From positions 1 to 5,886 of the forward strand of contig CANPYA010000079.1 of assembly GCA_947587565.1 (NCBI GenBank): DNA of 5,886 bases, read 5' to 3'. Below are positions 4,323 through 5,886 of the stretch, in pieces (the first letter of the stretch is position 1; each line of letters opens with the position of its first letter). The translations under genes were made by a program, and so were the position numbers. Below the pieces are notes generated by a model. It was not told the DNA's origin, ran no database searches, and saw nothing but the letters and a program-made list of their open reading frames with translations. This DNA is from an uncultured Bacilli bacterium. GTDB taxonomy: Bacteria; Bacillota_I; Bacilli_A; RF39; UBA660.

Positions 4323-5699
4323 TTACAACTTCGATTTAATTTCTTTTAACAGGTTATCTAATGTTGTATTATTTTGCAGTTCATTTTTAATTTTTTCACA
4401 ACTAGCAATGACTGTGGAATGGTCTCTTGCTCCAAATTCAAAGCCGATTTTAACGAGGTTTTCTTCCGTTTCGGTCCTACATAAGTACATTGCAATATGC
4501 CTTGGTCTAGTGATGTTATTACTCCGCTTCTTCCCTTTTAAATCTTCAACTGTTATATGGAAATAATCAGCGACCACTTTTTGAATATGGGGAATGGTGT
4601 TTTCTTGGAAGATATTGTTATTTATGGTATCTTTTAAAGCCTCAATGGCAAAATCTAGATCAATATACTCTGGTGTCATCATGGCGGTATAAGCAAGAAG
4701 TCTATTAATTGTTCCTTCAATATGTCTTACATCATTTGGGCAACCATTGGCAATATATTCAATAACATCCCGGTTAACTCGGTCTTTTATAATCGTATTT
4801 TGTAGTTTTTGTTTAATTATTTCACATCTAAGTTCAAAATCCGGTGGATAAATATCCACAGGTAAGCCCCATTTAAACCGACTTCTTAGTCTTTCTTCAA
4901 TTTTCTTTAAATCATCAGGACTTCGGTCACTCGAAATAATTATTTGTTTATTTGCTTGATTTAAAGTTTCAAAAGTATAGAAGAATTCTTGTTGAGTAAG
5001 TTCCGCACCGACTAGAAATTGAATATCATCGATTATTAAGACATCGACATTTCGATATTTATTTTTAAATTTATTCGCGTATTCAATGGTTTCATTACCC
5101 TTTTCTAACTTAGATATAACTGCATATTCATCGCGAAAATCATTACTTGTCGTATATAAAACCTTTTTATCCGAGTGTTCGGTTATATAATTACCTATTG
5201 CATGCATTAAATGGGTTTTGCCAATCCCACTTCTTCCATAGATAAATAAAGGATTACGAATAGTTCCTGGTGACTGAGCCACATTCATCGCCGAGATAAA
5301 AGCTAACCGGTTGGATTCGCCAACAACATAATTATCAAAATTTAAGTTCGGTTTTAAATTTGTTTCCCAATGTTCTTCTGATTTTTTTTCTTTTGGCACC
5401 TCTTCTTTATTAGATGGATTACTACTTTCAATACTCGTAGCCATTTCATCTAACTCAGTTTGAGTATAAAATTCAAATTTATAATTTTTATTTGTTAGTT
5501 CAAATATTTTATCTTCAATAATATCTATATAAGTTACCCCTAAAACTTGTTTATGTGGTTGTAAAGGTACTTTAATCACAATTTTATCTTCATCCATAGA
5601 TATTAGTTCTAGATCGTTGAACCAAACTGAATAAGTACTAGAACTTACTTCATCTTGAATAAGTTTTAGAAACTCTTGAAAAATTTCTTGTGTTTTCAA
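4323..5699 (-). CDS. dnaA: Chromosomal replication initiator DnaA
   Basis: DnaA is the AAA+ ATPase that binds DnaA boxes, melts oriC and recruits the helicase; it also regulates its own gene. From the TTG at 5699 the protein has 458 residues. Domain I is about 1-80, with the conserved Trp at 26. A charged, variable linker follows (about 81-115). The AAA+ domain has Walker A GRSGIGKT (155-162), Walker B VLIIDDIQF (220-228), sensor I ISSDRSP (255-261), the arginine-finger segment RLRSRFKWGL (270-279) and sensor II DVRHIEGTINRL (323-334). Domain IV has KGKKRS (388-393), RPRHIAMYL (398-406) and the signature FGARDHSTV (422-430), where FGGRDHTTV is usual. The segment after SNDF (185-188) is about 7 residues longer than I recall for B. 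subtilis or E. coli. I prefer this TTG to the one at 5714-5712 because GGGG lies 7 nt upstream and the N-terminus then aligns with other DnaA proteins. Confidence 0.97.
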   Translation of the reverse strand: MKTQEIFQEFLKLIQDEVSSSTYSVWFNDLELISMDEDKIVIKVPLQPHKQVLGVTYIDIIEDKIFELTNKNYKFEFYTQTELDEMATSIESSNPSNKEEVPKEKKSEEHWETNLKPNLNFDNYVVGESNRLAFISAMNVAQSPGTIRNPLFIYGRSGIGKTHLMHAIGNYITEHSDKKVLYTTSNDFRDEYAVISKLEKGNETIEYANKFKNKYRNVDVLIIDDIQFLVGAELTQQEFFYTFETLNQANKQIIISSDRSPDDLKKIEERLRSRFKWGLPVDIYPPDFELRCEIIKQKLQNTIIKDRVNRDVIEYIANGCPNDVRHIEGTINRLLAYTAMMTPEYIDLDFAIEALKDTINNNIFQENTIPHIQKVVADYFHITVEDLKGKKRSNNITRPRHIAMYLCRTETEENLVKIGFEFGARDHSTVIASCEKIKNELQNNTTLDNLLKEIKSKL

Positions 5700-5706
5700 T
5701 ACCTCA

Positions 5707-5710
5707 CCCC
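5707..5710 (-). promoter_or_regulatory. dnaA ribosome binding site that decides a TTG start
   Basis: The minus strand reads GGGGTGAGGTA followed by TTG (5699-5697). GGGGTGA pairs with the 16S 3' end at one mismatch to GAGGTGA and lies 7 nt before this TTG. The upstream in-frame TTG at 5714-5712 has no such site before it. Confidence 0.6.
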
Positions 5711-5735
5711 ACAATCATATACATATCCCAAATTC

Positions 5736-5765
5736 ATTTTAACATTAAATCATTTTTCAATACAA
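5736..5765 (-). promoter_or_regulatory. Possible dnaA promoter
   Basis: On the minus strand TTGTAT (5765-5760) and TAAAAT (5741-5736) are 18 nt apart. The -10 is 5 of 6 and the -35 is weak. An exact DnaA box lies about 35 bp upstream, consistent with DnaA autoregulation. Chance matches are likely in such AT-rich DNA. Confidence 0.3.
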
Positions 5766-5798
5766 GAGAAAACTTACAATTATTTTTTTCTAACAAAG

Positions 5799-5807
5799 TT
5801 TTCCACA
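5799..5807 (+). promoter_or_regulatory. DnaA box (TTTTCCACA) upstream of dnaA
   Basis: Exact match to TTWTNCACA, about 100 bp upstream of the dnaA start and just upstream of the possible promoter. Likely part of oriC and of dnaA autoregulation. Confidence 0.65.
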
Positions 5808-5838
5808 TAATTAACCTTGGTAATAACTATAATAAACA

Positions 5839-5858
5839 AAGTTATTAACATTTTCAAC
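5839..5858 (+). repeat. 20-bp origin repeat, upstream copy
   Basis: Identical over 20 bases to the minus strand of 4260-4241 on the other side of dnaA. It contains tandem box-like 9-mers TTATTAACA and TTTTCAACA. Confidence 0.7.
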
Positions 5859-5886
5859 AAATTTTAATTAACTTTTTAACATTTTT

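Larger units (their letters stand above)
5700..5886. other. Candidate origin segment upstream of dnaA
   Basis: This 187-bp region, cut by the right edge, contains no gene that I can see. It holds a run of same-orientation plus-strand 9-mers: TTTTCCACA (5799-5807), TTATTAACA (5842-5850), TTTTCAACA (5851-5859) and TTTTTAACA (5873-5881). The first is an exact DnaA box; the others are one or two bases off consensus. With the dnaA-dnaN spacer it makes a two-part origin layout like that of Bacillus. The cluster may continue beyond the window. Confidence 0.55.

Noticed and set aside
4323..5714. Mycoplasma-type genetic code (TGA = Trp), suggested by the AT-rich composition
   Set aside because: Trp codons are TGG and all proteins reach normal length with TGA counted as a stop.
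1..5886. CRISPR array, insertion sequence, tRNA or rRNA
   Set aside because: No repeat-spacer pattern, transposase, terminal repeats or tRNA-like cloverleaf seen; the only repeats are the origin repeats listed.

Overview
The window is a leftward-transcribed (minus strand) chromosomal replication-initiation cluster. In transcription order it reads: origin-like DNA (5700-5886), dnaA (5699-4323), a second origin-like spacer (4179-4322), dnaN (4178-3063), an unrecognised 106-codon gene (3049-2729), a comK-family gene (2629-2177), recF (2086-998), and the first 331 codons of gyrB (995-1, cut by the window edge). No gene is encoded on the plus strand. No RNA gene, CRISPR array or insertion sequence is visible, and no gene-free stretch exceeds 300 bases.

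The organism is a low-GC Firmicutes/Bacilli-type bacterium. The dnaA-dnaN-...-recF-gyrB order, the protein sequences, the strong AGGAGG-type ribosome binding sites and the very AT-rich base use all point there. Trp is written TGG and full-length genes end at normal stops, so the mycoplasma code (TGA = Trp) is not used. By recollection, the DnaA sequence most resembles uncultured, genome-reduced gut Bacilli related to Mollicutes/RF39. That placement is inference.

The unusual part lies between dnaN and recF. In Bacillus this slot holds the small S4-domain gene yaaA. Here it holds an unknown small protein followed by a clear but short homologue of ComK, the competence transcription factor. The comK gene is set up as its own unit: a hairpin at the end of the preceding gene, a 16-bp GC-cored palindrome, an extended -10 promoter and a strong ribosome binding site. 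recF then has its own extended -10 promoter over the comK stop codon, and gyrB is translationally coupled to recF.

Both spacers flanking dnaA carry DnaA-box-like sites, including one exact TTTTCCACA each, and share a 20-bp sequence in opposite orientation. This suggests a bipartite oriC. The two-box module next to the dnaA stop (TTATTAACA on the minus strand, 8 nt, TTTTCCACA on the plus strand) recurs with identical spacing inside the comK coding region. This hints, without proof, at DnaA-linked control of competence.

The products work together as follows. DnaA melts the origin, the DnaN clamp tethers the polymerase, RecF acts at gaps and stalled forks, and GyrB powers negative supercoiling. 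ComK, if active, would switch on DNA uptake genes located elsewhere.
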